This document shows, one piece after another, positions 17,417 to 26,486 of a stretch of DNA of 62,046 bases. How positions within the stretch are numbered: position 1 is the stretch's first letter; each line of letters opens with the position of its first letter. This DNA comes from Neotamlana sedimentorum (GTDB lineage: Bacteria > Bacteroidota > Bacteroidia > Flavobacteriales > Flavobacteriaceae): assembly GCF_000943565.1 (NCBI RefSeq), contig NZ_JTDW01000018.1, forward strand, positions 1-62,046, read 5' to 3'. The notes under the pieces are model-generated. The model was not told where the DNA came from. It saw only the letters and a program-made list of their open reading frames with translations, and did not search any database. Made by a program: the position numbers and the translations under genes.

Positions 17417-18031
17417 TTACAATTTTAAATGCTGCAACTCTTCATTTTTAAGAATTGGGGTTTCGTTGTAATGCAATGTCCAACCCAATGAATTCGTTAA
17501 AATGTAAAACTTAGATAATTCACTAATTAATCGGTTTTTGGCATTCTTTTTTAAATCGGATGCTTCTATTTTTTTACTCAGCGATTTTTTTACAATCTTC
17601 TTAATTTCATTATAATCGTTAGCTTCAAACGGGTTTAAAAAATCGGCTTGAATATCGTAATACTCGAAATCGGGACTAATTTTAATTTCTTCTTCAGGAA
17701 TATTTAAAATTGTTAATGTTTTAGTCGTTTCGTTTACCTCAAATTCAATTTTACTTAAATCGTAAGCCACCGTAACATCTGCATTTACAACTACTAATGC
17801 TTTTTTTTCAACCGAAATTAAATCACCAAAAATGTCCTTAGAGTTCTTGTAATTAAAGACCTCGCTAAAGTGACCTTCGGTAACAACAAGCTTTCCTACA
17901 TTATTTATTTGTTCTTGTATAAGTGCCGAACTTTCTTGTAGCACCATTTTATCTTCACGTTTATCACCACAATATTTAAAGGAGAATAGTACAACCAATG
18001 TAATAACAACTCCAAAAAGGATTTTTCGCAT
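17417..18031 (-). CDS. DUF4230 domain protein
   Basis: This 204-residue protein has one N-terminal membrane anchor or signal segment (ILFGVVITLVVLFSFKYCG). The rest fits DUF4230: LVVTEGHFSEVF, ALVVVNADVTVAYDLSKIEF, TLTILNIPEEEIKISPD and a long C-terminal helix ending near LGWTLHYNETPI. Function is unknown; it is probably membrane-attached and faces the periplasm. It begins the unit that continues into the hydratase gene. Confidence 0.82.
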   Translation of the reverse strand: MRKILFGVVITLVVLFSFKYCGDKREDKMVLQESSALIQEQINNVGKLVVTEGHFSEVFNYKNSKDIFGDLISVEKKALVVVNADVTVAYDLSKIEFEVNETTKTLTILNIPEEEIKISPDFEYYDIQADFLNPFEANDYNEIKKIVKKSLSKKIEASDLKKNAKNRLISELSKFYILTNSLGWTLHYNETPILKNEELQHLKL

Positions 18032-18416
18032 ACGCTAAGTTAAAGAAATATTTTTGTGATTTGTGATTTTTTATATTGGAAGACTAGGAATATTAATAAT
18101 AAAAGATCGTCGTCCTTCTAATTATTGGGCAGAAAAAAACATTAGTTTCCTTCGACATAAGAAGTCTAACTAATGTAAGGTTGTTACTTTCTAACACTAC
18201 AAATATAAAACAGATTAACCCGATTAGTGTTATGGCATGGTTAAGTATTTTTTAAATAAAACTTAATCAAATTAAAAACACCAATTACGCATCAACTAAA
18301 TTGAATTTGGTAATTGGTGCTTTAAATATGAACTGATTAATAGCACTCTAAATGTAAAATAATTATATCGACAAAAGTTAATTTTTCGATTAAGTGTTAC
18401 AAAAAGAGCATAAAAG
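18032..18416. other. Non-coding interval with two hairpins
   Basis: I see no credible gene in these 385 bases. ACATTAGTT (near 18140) pairs with AACTAATGT (near 18170). CACCAATTAC (18279-18288) pairs perfectly with GTAATTGGTG (18310-18319) and has A-rich and T-rich flanks, so it could act as a bidirectional terminator for the GSCFA gene. Confidence 0.5.
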
Positions 18417-19388
18417 TTAAATATTGAACAATAAATGTGGGTATTGAGATTGAAGTATGTGTATTTTCAACTTCAAATTTTTAAGAAAATCCTTATGAGA
18501 TTCTGAGTTTACATTATACGGTTTATGTTTAAAAGATTTTTGAATCTTATCAACCTTATCCATAACGGAATACATGTTTTCATCTACCCAAACCTGCTTA
18601 AAACTTTCCCAGATATACTTTACAGCTAAGTCGCTAGGGTGTATCATATCTTCGTTGTAAAATCGGTAATCACGAAGTTCGTCCATCATAATTTCATAAG
18701 ATGGAAAATAGTTAATTGAACCTATTTTAGTTACAGATTGCCCATTAACAACTTGATGAATCGCCGAAATTAAATGCGACTTGCTTTGGGTATTTTCAAT
18801 AAATCCATCTTTTAAATGACGCACCGGAGATACCGTAAATATAATTGAAGAATCTTTATTTACCTTACGAATTTGATTGATTATATTTTGAAGTGATTCT
18901 GAAACATTTTGAACAGATAAGAGTTCCTTTTTAAAATTTTTCTGCGGAATTTTATGGCAATTAGCAACTATTGAATTGTTTTCTATAAAACGATAAACCC
19001 AAGCTGTCCCCAACGTAATTACAATATGAGATGCGGTTTGCAATTGTATTTTAGTATTTTGAAGCTGAAGATCTAATTTATTAAGCAACTCTTCTTTTGA
19101 AGTATTACTTAACTTAGAATGTGCGTTAAAACAATGCCATTGCTCATTATAGAAAAACACATCATTATCGGTATATATTTTATTGTTTAAAGCATCAGTA
19201 ATTAAGACTTCAATCGCTTTAGGATGAAATAATATACCAAATGGGTTTTGTAGATTTTTAAATTTGAAATATTCTAACTTATCACCAATATTTTCTGAAA
19301 AACAAGATCCTAGCAACAAAATATTAGAATTATAGTCTATGAGGTTATTAGACTGTTTTTTTAATGGTATTTTGGTTTGTAAGTTCAT
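18417..19388 (-). CDS. GSCFA domain protein
   Basis: This 323-residue protein is named by its motif ILLLGSCFSENIGDKL near the N-terminus, followed by FGILFHPKAIE, VITLGTAWVYR, FTVSPVRHLKDGF and DMIHPSDLAVKYIW. These are the blocks of a GDSL/SGNH-like esterase fold, with Ser in GSCF and Asp/His in MIHPS as likely catalytic residues. The substrate is unknown. It lies 80 bases downstream of alaS on the same strand. Confidence 0.9.
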   Translation of the reverse strand: MNLQTKIPLKKQSNNLIDYNSNILLLGSCFSENIGDKLEYFKFKNLQNPFGILFHPKAIEVLITDALNNKIYTDNDVFFYNEQWHCFNAHSKLSNTSKEELLNKLDLQLQNTKIQLQTASHIVITLGTAWVYRFIENNSIVANCHKIPQKNFKKELLSVQNVSESLQNIINQIRKVNKDSSIIFTVSPVRHLKDGFIENTQSKSHLISAIHQVVNGQSVTKIGSINYFPSYEIMMDELRDYRFYNEDMIHPSDLAVKYIWESFKQVWVDENMYSVMDKVDKIQKSFKHKPYNVNSESHKDFLKNLKLKIHILQSQYPHLLFNI

Positions 19389-19468
19389 ATTTAAAATGAG
19401 ACCCCGAAACGAGTTCGGGATGACATTAATTCTTATTTTAGAAATCAGCTATTCTAAAAAAATTGGTT

Positions 19469-22093
19469 TTAGCTTATATACTCCTTCGCCTTTTCAAGAG
19501 CCTCGGCAATACCATCTGGTTTTCTTCCTCCTGCTGTTGCAAAAAACGGTTGACCGCCACCACCGCCTTGAATTAATTTACCTAATTCACGAACTACTTG
19601 CCCTGCATTTAAATCTTTTTCAGCAACAAGCTCTTTTGAAATATAACAAGTTAAAAATGCTTTTCCTTCTTTTTCGCTACCAAATAATAAAAATAAATTA
19701 TTGGTTTCTCCACCCAACTCGAAAGCTACGTCTTTTAAACCTGCTGTATCTAAATCTAATTTTTTGGCTAAAAAGTTTACTCCATTAACTTGGATAATTT
19801 CGCTTTTTAATTCGCTTTTTATGTTTTTAGCTTTATCTTTTAATAAACTTTCTATTTGCTTTTTTAAACTTGCATTTTCTTCTTGCAATGTTTCAAGAGC
19901 TTTTACAGGTTCTTTGGTGTTATTCAACAAAGCTTTCATTTCTGAATACACCTTGCTATTTTCAATAAAATAAGTTTGCGCAGCTTCATTAGTAATGGCT
20001 TCTATACGACGAATACCAGATGCAACCGCACCTTCCGATACGATTTTAAAATGCCAAATATCACTCGTATTTTTTACGTGAGTTCCGCCACAAAGCTCAA
20101 TAGATTGCCCAAAACGAATAGAACGAACGGTGTCTCCATATTTTTCTCCAAACAAACTCATAGCGCCATCGGCAATAGCTTCTTCTTTTGGTACATTTCG
20201 TTTTTCAACTAAACTTAATTTCTCCGAAACTCTTGCATTTACAAAGGCTTCAACATCGGTTAATTCTTCTTCGGTTAATTTTGAAAAATGAGAAAAATCG
20301 AATCGTAATTGTTTAGCATTTACAGCACTCCCTTTTTGCTCGACATGCGTTCCTAAAATTTCACGTAAAGCTTGATGTAATAAGTGCGTTGCGGTATGGT
20401 TACATTCGGTTTTATAACGTTCGCTCTCGTTAACTACAGCCTTAAAACTTTCGTTTAAATGCTTTGGTAAATTCTTTGTGAAATGAACAATAACGTTGTT
20501 TTCTTTTTTAGTATTTAAAATATAAACCACATCGCCATGTGCATCTTCTAAATACCCTTTATCGCCTACTTGTCCACCACCTTCTGCGTAAAACGGCGTT
20601 AAATTAAACACCAATTGATACATGTCGCCATCTTTTTTAGATGTCGTTTTACGGTATTTAGTTATTTTAACATTAGCTTCGAGTGCATCGTAGCCAATGA
20701 ATTCTTCAGTGGTATCATCAATTAAAATTGTCCAATCGTCTGCACTAGTTTCGCTAGCTGCTCGCGATCTATCTTTTTGTTTTTGTAATTCGGCTTCAAA
20801 ACCTTTTTCATCTAATTTTAAACCTTTTTCAGATAAAATTAAAGCAGTTAAATCGATTGGAAACCCGTAAGTATCGTATAACTCGAATGCTTTTTCACCC
20901 GAAACTGTATCGCTTTTAGTGTCTTCAACTATTTTGTTTAAAAGCACTAAACCTTGATCTAAAGTTCGTAAAAACGATTGTTCTTCTTCTTTAATTACGT
21001 TTTCAACTAATTGTTTTTGAGCTACCATTTCCGGGAAAGCATCTCCCATTTTTTCACTTAAAACATTTACTAATTTGTAAATAAAAGGTTCTTGCTTATT
21101 TAAAAATGTAAAACCATAACGCACAGCGCGACGTAAAATTCTACGAATTACGTAACCCGCACCAGTGTTACTTGGCAATTGCCCATCGGCTATAGAAAAT
21201 GCAACAGCACGAACGTGATCTGAAATTACACGAATAGCAACATCAACCTCATTATTCTCAATTTTTGTAGCGCCATATTTTGTATTTGTTATGGTTTCAA
21301 TCTCTCTAATTAAAGGTATGAAAACATCGGTATCGTAGTTAGATTGTACGCCTTGTAACACCATACACAAACGTTCGAAGCCCATACCGGTATCGATATG
21401 TTTATTTGGTAATTCAACAAGGTCTCCGTTAGCTTTTCGGTTGTATTGCATAAAAACTAAGTTCCAAATTTCAACCACTTGCGGATGATCTTCGTTTACC
21501 AATTCTTTACCTGAGACTTTAGCTTTTTCGTCAGCAGAACGAATATCAACATGTATTTCGCTACACGGCCCACAAGGTCCTTGATCGCCCATTTCCCAGA
21601 AATTATCTTTTTTATTTCCTTTTAAAATACGATCTTCAGCTATGTATTTTTTCCAAATATTATACGCCTCGGTATCCATTTCTGTTCCATCTGCATCATC
21701 ACCTTCAAAAACCGTAACATATAAAATGTCTTTATCTATTTTATAAACTTCGGTAAGTAATTCCCATGCCCAAGCTATGGCTTCTTCCTTAAAATAATCT
21801 CCAAAACTCCAGTTACCTAGCATTTCAAATAAAGTATGGTGGTAAGTATCGTAACCAACTTCTTCTAAATCGTTGTGTTTTCCAGATACACGTAAACATT
21901 TTTGCGAATCGGTGACTCTATTGTTTTTAATTTTGGTGTTACCTAAAAAAAATTCTTTAAACGGTACCATACCAGCATTTACAAACATTAAGGTTGGATC
22001 GTTTTTTACAACCATAGGTGCCGACGGAACAATGGCATGTTTTTTATCTTTAAAAAAACTTAAAAATTTGGCGCGAACGTCTTGAGATTTCAT
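19469..22093 (-). CDS. alaS: Alanyl-tRNA synthetase
   Basis: This 874-residue class II synthetase has the N-terminal catalytic core ([35 protein letters not shown]) and the editing domain with zinc-binding [13 protein letters not shown] and [13 protein letters not shown]. The C-terminal coiled coil and DHHA1 domain end in [17 protein letters not shown]. Full length. A TTG codon directly precedes the ATG; the ATG giving [10 protein letters not shown] is chosen. The TAnnTTTG element upstream implies a leader of about 125 bases that holds a small stem (TTAGTTT/AAACTAA). Confidence 0.97.
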   Translation of the reverse strand: MKSQDVRAKFLSFFKDKKHAIVPSAPMVVKNDPTLMFVNAGMVPFKEFFLGNTKIKNNRVTDSQKCLRVSGKHNDLEEVGYDTYHHTLFEMLGNWSFGDYFKEEAIAWAWELLTEVYKIDKDILYVTVFEGDDADGTEMDTEAYNIWKKYIAEDRILKGNKKDNFWEMGDQGPCGPCSEIHVDIRSADEKAKVSGKELVNEDHPQVVEIWNLVFMQYNRKANGDLVELPNKHIDTGMGFERLCMVLQGVQSNYDTDVFIPLIREIETITNTKYGATKIENNEVDVAIRVISDHVRAVAFSIADGQLPSNTGAGYVIRRILRRAVRYGFTFLNKQEPFIYKLVNVLSEKMGDAFPEMVAQKQLVENVIKEEEQSFLRTLDQGLVLLNKIVEDTKSDTVSGEKAFELYDTYGFPIDLTALILSEKGLKLDEKGFEAELQKQKDRSRAASETSADDWTILIDDTTEEFIGYDALEANVKITKYRKTTSKKDGDMYQLVFNLTPFYAEGGGQVGDKGYLEDAHGDVVYILNTKKENNVIVHFTKNLPKHLNESFKAVVNESERYKTECNHTATHLLHQALREILGTHVEQKGSAVNAKQLRFDFSHFSKLTEEELTDVEAFVNARVSEKLSLVEKRNVPKEEAIADGAMSLFGEKYGDTVRSIRFGQSIELCGGTHVKNTSDIWHFKIVSEGAVASGIRRIEAITNEAAQTYFIENSKVYSEMKALLNNTKEPVKALETLQEENASLKKQIESLLKDKAKNIKSELKSEIIQVNGVNFLAKKLDLDTAGLKDVAFELGGETNNLFLLFGSEKEGKAFLTCYISKELVAEKDLNAGQVVRELGKLIQGGGGGQPFFATAGGRKPDGIAEALEKAKEYIS

Positions 22094-22225
22094 CAACTTA
22101 AAATAGTTACAATATTATTAAATTATATTTATTAGAAAACAATTTTTATCTTTACTCGTTAGTTTAACACTAAAACTAAGGAACAACTTTTATTAAAGGC
22201 GTTAAGATTTCTAACAAATAAAGTG

Positions 22226-22233
22226 CAAAAATA
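22226..22233 (-). promoter_or_regulatory. TAnnTTTG -7 element of alaS
   Basis: On the minus strand this reads TATTTTTG, placing the alaS transcription start near 22220 and well upstream of its ATG. Confidence 0.6.
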
Positions 22234-22247
22234 GCATAAATTGTGAC

Positions 22248-23219
22248 ATGAGTAAGGTAAAATATTATTACGATTCCGAATCACTTTCGTACAAAAAAAT
22301 TGAACGAAAAAAGGCAACCGCATTTAAATACACCTTTATATTTTTACTTGCATCAGCTTTTTTTGCATTTATTATAGTATTTATTTCTAGTCAATACGTA
22401 GAATCACCTAAAGAACGTGCTTTAAAACGTGAGCTTCAAAATATGCAATTGCAGTACGGATTGCTTAACAAAAAAATGCAACAAGCCGAGGCTGTTTTAA
22501 ACAATATTGCCGATAGAGATAACAATATTTATCGCGTTTATTTTGAAGCCAACCCGATTCCTGACGAACAGCGTAAAGCTGGTTTTGGAGGTATTAATAG
22601 GTATAAAAACTTAGAAGGCTTCGATAACTCCAAACTAATTATTGAAAGCAATAAACGCTTAGATGTTTTACAAAAACAAATTGTTGTACAATCGCGTTCT
22701 TTAGATGAGATTGCCAAATTAGCCGAAGAAAAAGAAAAACTTTTGGCAGCAATTCCTGCAATACAACCAGTTAGCAATGAAGACTTAACTAGAATGGCAT
22801 CCGGTTACGGCATGCGATCTGATCCTTTTACGAAAGTTAGAAAAATGCATTGGGGAATGGATTTTACCGCACCTCGTGGCACACCAATTTACGCTTCAGG
22901 TGATGGTATTGTGGTTCGTGCCGATAGTAATTCATCGGGTTATGGCAACCATATAAGAATAGATCATGGTTATGGCTACATTAGTCTTTACGCTCATTTG
23001 TATAAATACAACGTTCGAAAAAACCAAAAGGTAAAACGTGGCGATTTAATTGGTTTTGTTGGTAGTACAGGACGCTCGGAAGCACCGCATTTACATTATG
23101 AAGTATTTAAAGATGGCCAACGTATAAACCCAATAAACTTTTACTATGGAAGTTTAACAGCCGAGGAATTTAATAAAATGCTAGAACACGCCTCTTTAGA
23201 AAACCAATCGTTAGACTAA
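22248..23219 (+). CDS. M23 family metallopeptidase (LytM-type)
   Basis: This 323-residue protein has one transmembrane helix (about 28-50), then a periplasmic coiled coil (about 55-90). The C-terminal M23 domain shows zinc ligands in HWGMDFTAPRGTPIYASGDG and HLHYEVFKDG and a second His in SLYAHLYKY. It should cut peptidoglycan cross-links or regulate such an enzyme, like the membrane-anchored family linked to cell shape and division. Its stop overlaps the MerR start (TAATG). Confidence 0.93.
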   Translation: MSKVKYYYDSESLSYKKIERKKATAFKYTFIFLLASAFFAFIIVFISSQYVESPKERALKRELQNMQLQYGLLNKKMQQAEAVLNNIADRDNNIYRVYFEANPIPDEQRKAGFGGINRYKNLEGFDNSKLIIESNKRLDVLQKQIVVQSRSLDEIAKLAEEKEKLLAAIPAIQPVSNEDLTRMASGYGMRSDPFTKVRKMHWGMDFTAPRGTPIYASGDGIVVRADSNSSGYGNHIRIDHGYGYISLYAHLYKYNVRKNQKVKRGDLIGFVGSTGRSEAPHLHYEVFKDGQRINPINFYYGSLTAEEFNKMLEHASLENQSLD

Positions 23220-23548
23220 TGCAAATTAATTTACCCGAAAAACGCTATTACAGTATTGGCGAAGTTGCCAAGGCTTTTGGAGTAAACACCTCCTTAATTA
23301 GGTTTTGGGAAAAGGAATTTGAGGTTTTAAAACCTAAAAAAAATGCCAAAGGCAACCGTAAATTCACACCTGAAGACATTAAAAATCTCAAGTTTATTTA
23401 TCATTTAGTTAAAGAACGTGGCTTTACGCTTGAAGGCGCCAAAACCCATTTAAAAGAAGAAAAAAAGCAAGCCTTAAACACCTTCGAAATTGTTAGCAAA
23501 TTAGAAAGTATAAAAAGTCAATTATTAAAATTAAAAGAAAATCTATAG
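23219..23548 (+). CDS. MerR family transcriptional regulator
   Basis: This 109-residue protein is almost only a MerR-type winged helix: YYSIGEVAKAFGVNTSLIRFWEKEFEVLKPKK, then RKFTPEDIKNLKFIYHLVKERGFTLEGA. A short helix ends the chain. No metal- or ligand-binding C-terminal domain is present. The start overlaps the M23 gene stop, so the two are translated together. This pairing recurs in Bacteroidota, but the target is unknown to me. Confidence 0.9.
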   Translation: MQINLPEKRYYSIGEVAKAFGVNTSLIRFWEKEFEVLKPKKNAKGNRKFTPEDIKNLKFIYHLVKERGFTLEGAKTHLKEEKKQALNTFEIVSKLESIKSQLLKLKENL

Positions 23549-23620
23549 GCTAACATGTAACTTTTTTAAAATTTATGTATCTAACTATTAAACACACATA
23601 AAAATTCAACTAAAATCATT

Positions 23621-24208
23621 ATGAAAAAATTTTTACCATTAATTATAATCGCCATTGTAGTATTTGGAATTTACTCTTGGGCAAAAGGTTTTAACAACAC
23701 AGCTGTAGAATATGAAGCTGATGCCAAAACTGCTTGGTCGAATGTTGAGAGTGCTTACCAGCGTCGTGCCGATTTAATTCCTAACCTAGTATCGACCGTA
23801 AAAGGTTATGCTGCACACGAAAAAGAAACGTTAGAAGGTGTAATAAAAGCAAGAAGCGAAGCTACCAAAACTACTATTGATGCTAGTAATTTAACACCAG
23901 AAGCGGTAGCTCAATTTCAGCAAGCACAACAAGGTTTAACGGGCGCATTATCAAAATTATTACTAACCGTAGAGCGCTACCCAGAGTTAAAAGCCGATAA
24001 AAGCTTTTTAGAGTTACAATCGCAATTAGAAGGCACCGAAAACCGTATAAATGTTGAGCGTAACCGTTACAATGCTGCTGTAAACGAATACGATAAATTC
24101 ACTACAAAATTCCCTGGAAAGTTACTTGCCGGATTATTTGGGTTTGAAGAAATGGCACGATTTAAAAGTGCTGCTGGCAGCGAAAACGCACCAAAAGTTG
24201 AATTTTAA
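23621..24208 (+). CDS. lemA: LemA family protein
   Basis: This 195-residue protein has an N-terminal membrane helix (about 4-20), then LemA signatures: WSNVESAYQRRADLIPNLVSTVKGYAAHEKETLE, LLLTVERYPELKADKSF, and ENRINVERNRYNAAVNEYD. It is probably an N-out membrane protein of unknown role. Its stop codon overlaps the ATG of the next gene, starting a three-gene unit with two TPM-domain proteins, a common association. Confidence 0.95.
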   Translation: MKKFLPLIIIAIVVFGIYSWAKGFNNTAVEYEADAKTAWSNVESAYQRRADLIPNLVSTVKGYAAHEKETLEGVIKARSEATKTTIDASNLTPEAVAQFQQAQQGLTGALSKLLLTVERYPELKADKSFLELQSQLEGTENRINVERNRYNAAVNEYDKFTTKFPGKLLAGLFGFEEMARFKSAAGSENAPKVEF

Positions 24209-24645
24209 TGTCGAAAATTGAAGCTTTTCTTTCTGCTGAAGAAGAATTGGAAATTGTTGATGCCATTCGAACTGCCGAATTAAACACTTCGGGTGAAATT
24301 CGAGTACACATTGAAAAAACCGCAAACGGCGATGCTACCGATCGTGCTTTAACTGTTTTCCATGATTTAAAAATGGATAACACGAAACTGCAAAATGCCG
24401 TATTAATTTATGTTGCCGTAAACGATAAAAACTTTGTTATTTATGGTGACAAAGGCATTAACGATGTGGTTGAAACTAACTTTTGGGATAGCACAAAAAA
24501 TGTAATCCAGTCGCATTTTAAAAACGGAAATTTTAAACAAGGTCTGGTAGATGGTATATTAAAATCTGGCGAACAACTAAAAAAACACTTTCCTTATTCT
24601 GATGATGATATTAACGAACTTACTAACGAAATCTCTAAAGGATAG
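24208..24645 (+). CDS. TPM domain protein, soluble
   Basis: This 145-residue protein has no signal peptide or membrane helix. The TPM fold is seen in ELNTSGEIRVHIEK, NAVLIYVAVNDKNFVIYGDKGIN and the C-terminal LVDGILKSGEQLKKHFPY. It is the middle gene of the LemA operon, joined to lemA by a one-base overlap (TAATG). TPM domains act in photosystem repair in plants; the bacterial role is unclear. Confidence 0.87.
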   Translation: MSKIEAFLSAEEELEIVDAIRTAELNTSGEIRVHIEKTANGDATDRALTVFHDLKMDNTKLQNAVLIYVAVNDKNFVIYGDKGINDVVETNFWDSTKNVIQSHFKNGNFKQGLVDGILKSGEQLKKHFPYSDDDINELTNEISKG

Positions 24646-24652
24646 GTTTAGT

Positions 24653-25519
24653 ATGCAGTATCCTATAAGCAATAAACAGTCGCAGTCTACGAAGGTCACA
24701 TGGTTTTCTAAATCGGTTTTAACTATAATTCTATTTTTAGCAAGCTTAAATTTCAGCTTTGCTCAGTTTGACATTCCTGAAAAACCAAGTTTTCAAACCA
24801 GCGTTTACGATTACGAAAACCTGCTGTCAGCATCTCAAAAAAATAGTTTAGAACAAAAGCTTATAAAATATTCCGACACGACTTCTACACAAATTGTAGT
24901 TGCTATTATAAACTCAACTAACGGCGAAAACATCAATTTTCTTGGAGCTAATTGGTTAACAAAATGGGGTATTGGACAAAAAGGAAAAGACAATGGTGTT
25001 TTAATAATTTTAGCAAATGCCGATAGACGCATCGCTATAAACACGGGTTACGGCGTAGAGCATTTACTTACCGATGCTATGAGTAAGCGTATTATTGATA
25101 GAGACATTATCCCCTATTTTAAACAAAACGATTTTTATGGTGGATTAAACCGTGGTGCCGATGCTATTTTTGAAGTATTAAACGGCGAATACCAGGGTAC
25201 TCGAGAAAATACGTCTTCGGAAGGCATACCCATTGGTGTAATTTTCATTCTCTTTTTCATCTTTATCATCATCATCATTTCTATTTCCAAAAATAAACGC
25301 GGAGGCGGTGGTAATAACCGTGGCAACCGAAGCGCAGGAACAGATTTGCTTGAAGCCATAATTTTAAGCAATATGGGACGTGGCAATTACCGCCGTGGTT
25401 CTTCTGGCTGGGGTGGCTCAGGCGGAGGTTTTGGTGGCGGCGGCTTTGGCGGAGGTGGTTTTGGCGGCGGCTTCGGTGGCGGCATGGGCGGCGGTGGCGG
25501 CGCCTCTGGTGGTTGGTAA
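24653..25519 (+). CDS. TPM domain membrane protein with Gly-rich tail
   Basis: This 288-residue protein has a signal sequence ending near FSFAQF and the TPM domain (about 45-180: VYDYENLLSASQKNSLEQKL, IVVAIINSTNGENI, WGIGQKGKDNGVLIILA). One transmembrane helix follows (about 198-218), then a cytosolic or surface tail that ends in repeated GGGFGGGG units. The ATG at 24653 is preferred because the upstream in-frame ATG lies inside the previous gene. It completes the LemA-TPM-TPM operon. Confidence 0.88.
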   Translation: MQYPISNKQSQSTKVTWFSKSVLTIILFLASLNFSFAQFDIPEKPSFQTSVYDYENLLSASQKNSLEQKLIKYSDTTSTQIVVAIINSTNGENINFLGANWLTKWGIGQKGKDNGVLIILANADRRIAINTGYGVEHLLTDAMSKRIIDRDIIPYFKQNDFYGGLNRGADAIFEVLNGEYQGTRENTSSEGIPIGVIFILFFIFIIIIISISKNKRGGGGNNRGNRSAGTDLLEAIILSNMGRGNYRRGSSGWGGSGGGFGGGGFGGGGFGGGFGGGMGGGGGASGGW

Positions 25520-25567
25520 TTTAATCCAAATGTATTTTACTATCTTTCGGATAATTAAACCCAAACC

Positions 25568-26479
25568 ATGAATCGTAACCTATCATTAATTTTGTGTTTT
25601 GTTATTTATCAAATAAATGCACAAACGGTAACTACTTCAGATAAATGCGCTTTATCCCAAGCTATTGAAGAAACGTCTGGTTTACTTTTTTACAACAATA
25701 AAGTTATAACCCATAACGATAGTGGTAATGATTCTGCGTTATATGAAATTGACACCTCCAATGGTAGCATTGCCAGAACTGTAGTAATTAATAATGCTCT
25801 AAATAAGGACTGGGAAGATTTAGCGCAAGACGAGAAATATATTTACATTGGCGATATTGGCAACAATTTTGGCAACAGAAGAAACTTAAAATTTTACCGA
25901 ATACTCAAAACCGATTTTAATACAAAAACAAGTGTTAACGCCGAAATTATAAATTACTCTTACGCGAACCAAACCGATTTCACTTCAAAATTAAACAACA
26001 ATAACTGGGATGCAGAAGCTTTTGTAGTTTATAATGACTACTTATTAATTTTTACAAAAAACTGGGAAAATAATGAGGTAGACGTTTATGTGCTACCTAA
26101 AACTATAGGCACTCACCAGGCACAAAAAGTAAGTCATTTTAAAGCGCAAGGGCTCGTAACAGGCGCCGATTTAGTAAACTCGAATAAACTATATTTATCG
26201 GGTTATAACAAAGACCAAATTGTTCCTTTTTTATTAGAAATAACTAATCTAAATATTTCAGCACCTACTAACCTCGATGTTTTTAAAAATAGTACGGTTT
26301 CAAAAATTGAAAATTTTATTCCGTTTGGGAATCAAGTTGAAGGCATCTGTTTTGTAGAAAGCAACGGAAACAGCGACACACTTTACTTGTCCAATGAAAA
26401 ACTGGCTTACAATATTTTTACTTTCCCTTCAAAATTAAGAGTAATTACTATTGACAATACAACTTTAAAAATTGATTAA
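25568..26479 (+). CDS. Secreted beta-propeller-like protein, unknown function
   Basis: This 303-residue protein has a signal peptide ending INAQ. Repeating segments such as ETSGLLFYNNKVITHNDSGNDSALYEID, KYIYIGDIGNNFGNRRNLKFYRI and GADLVNSNKLYLSGYNKD look like propeller blades. Similar N-termini occur in Bacteroidota proteins that end in a type IX secretion sorting domain; no such domain is present here. It converges on the receptor gene seven bases away. Confidence 0.65.
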   Translation: MNRNLSLILCFVIYQINAQTVTTSDKCALSQAIEETSGLLFYNNKVITHNDSGNDSALYEIDTSNGSIARTVVINNALNKDWEDLAQDEKYIYIGDIGNNFGNRRNLKFYRILKTDFNTKTSVNAEIINYSYANQTDFTSKLNNNNWDAEAFVVYNDYLLIFTKNWENNEVDVYVLPKTIGTHQAQKVSHFKAQGLVTGADLVNSNKLYLSGYNKDQIVPFLLEITNLNISAPTNLDVFKNSTVSKIENFIPFGNQVEGICFVESNGNSDTLYLSNEKLAYNIFTFPSKLRVITIDNTTLKID

Positions 26480-26486
26480 GCCCTTG

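Noticed and set aside
22094-22225. Riboswitch or T-box-like control in the alaS leader
   Set aside because: Only a short TTAGTTT/AAACTAA stem is visible. There is no terminator, Ala-codon frame or T-box motif.
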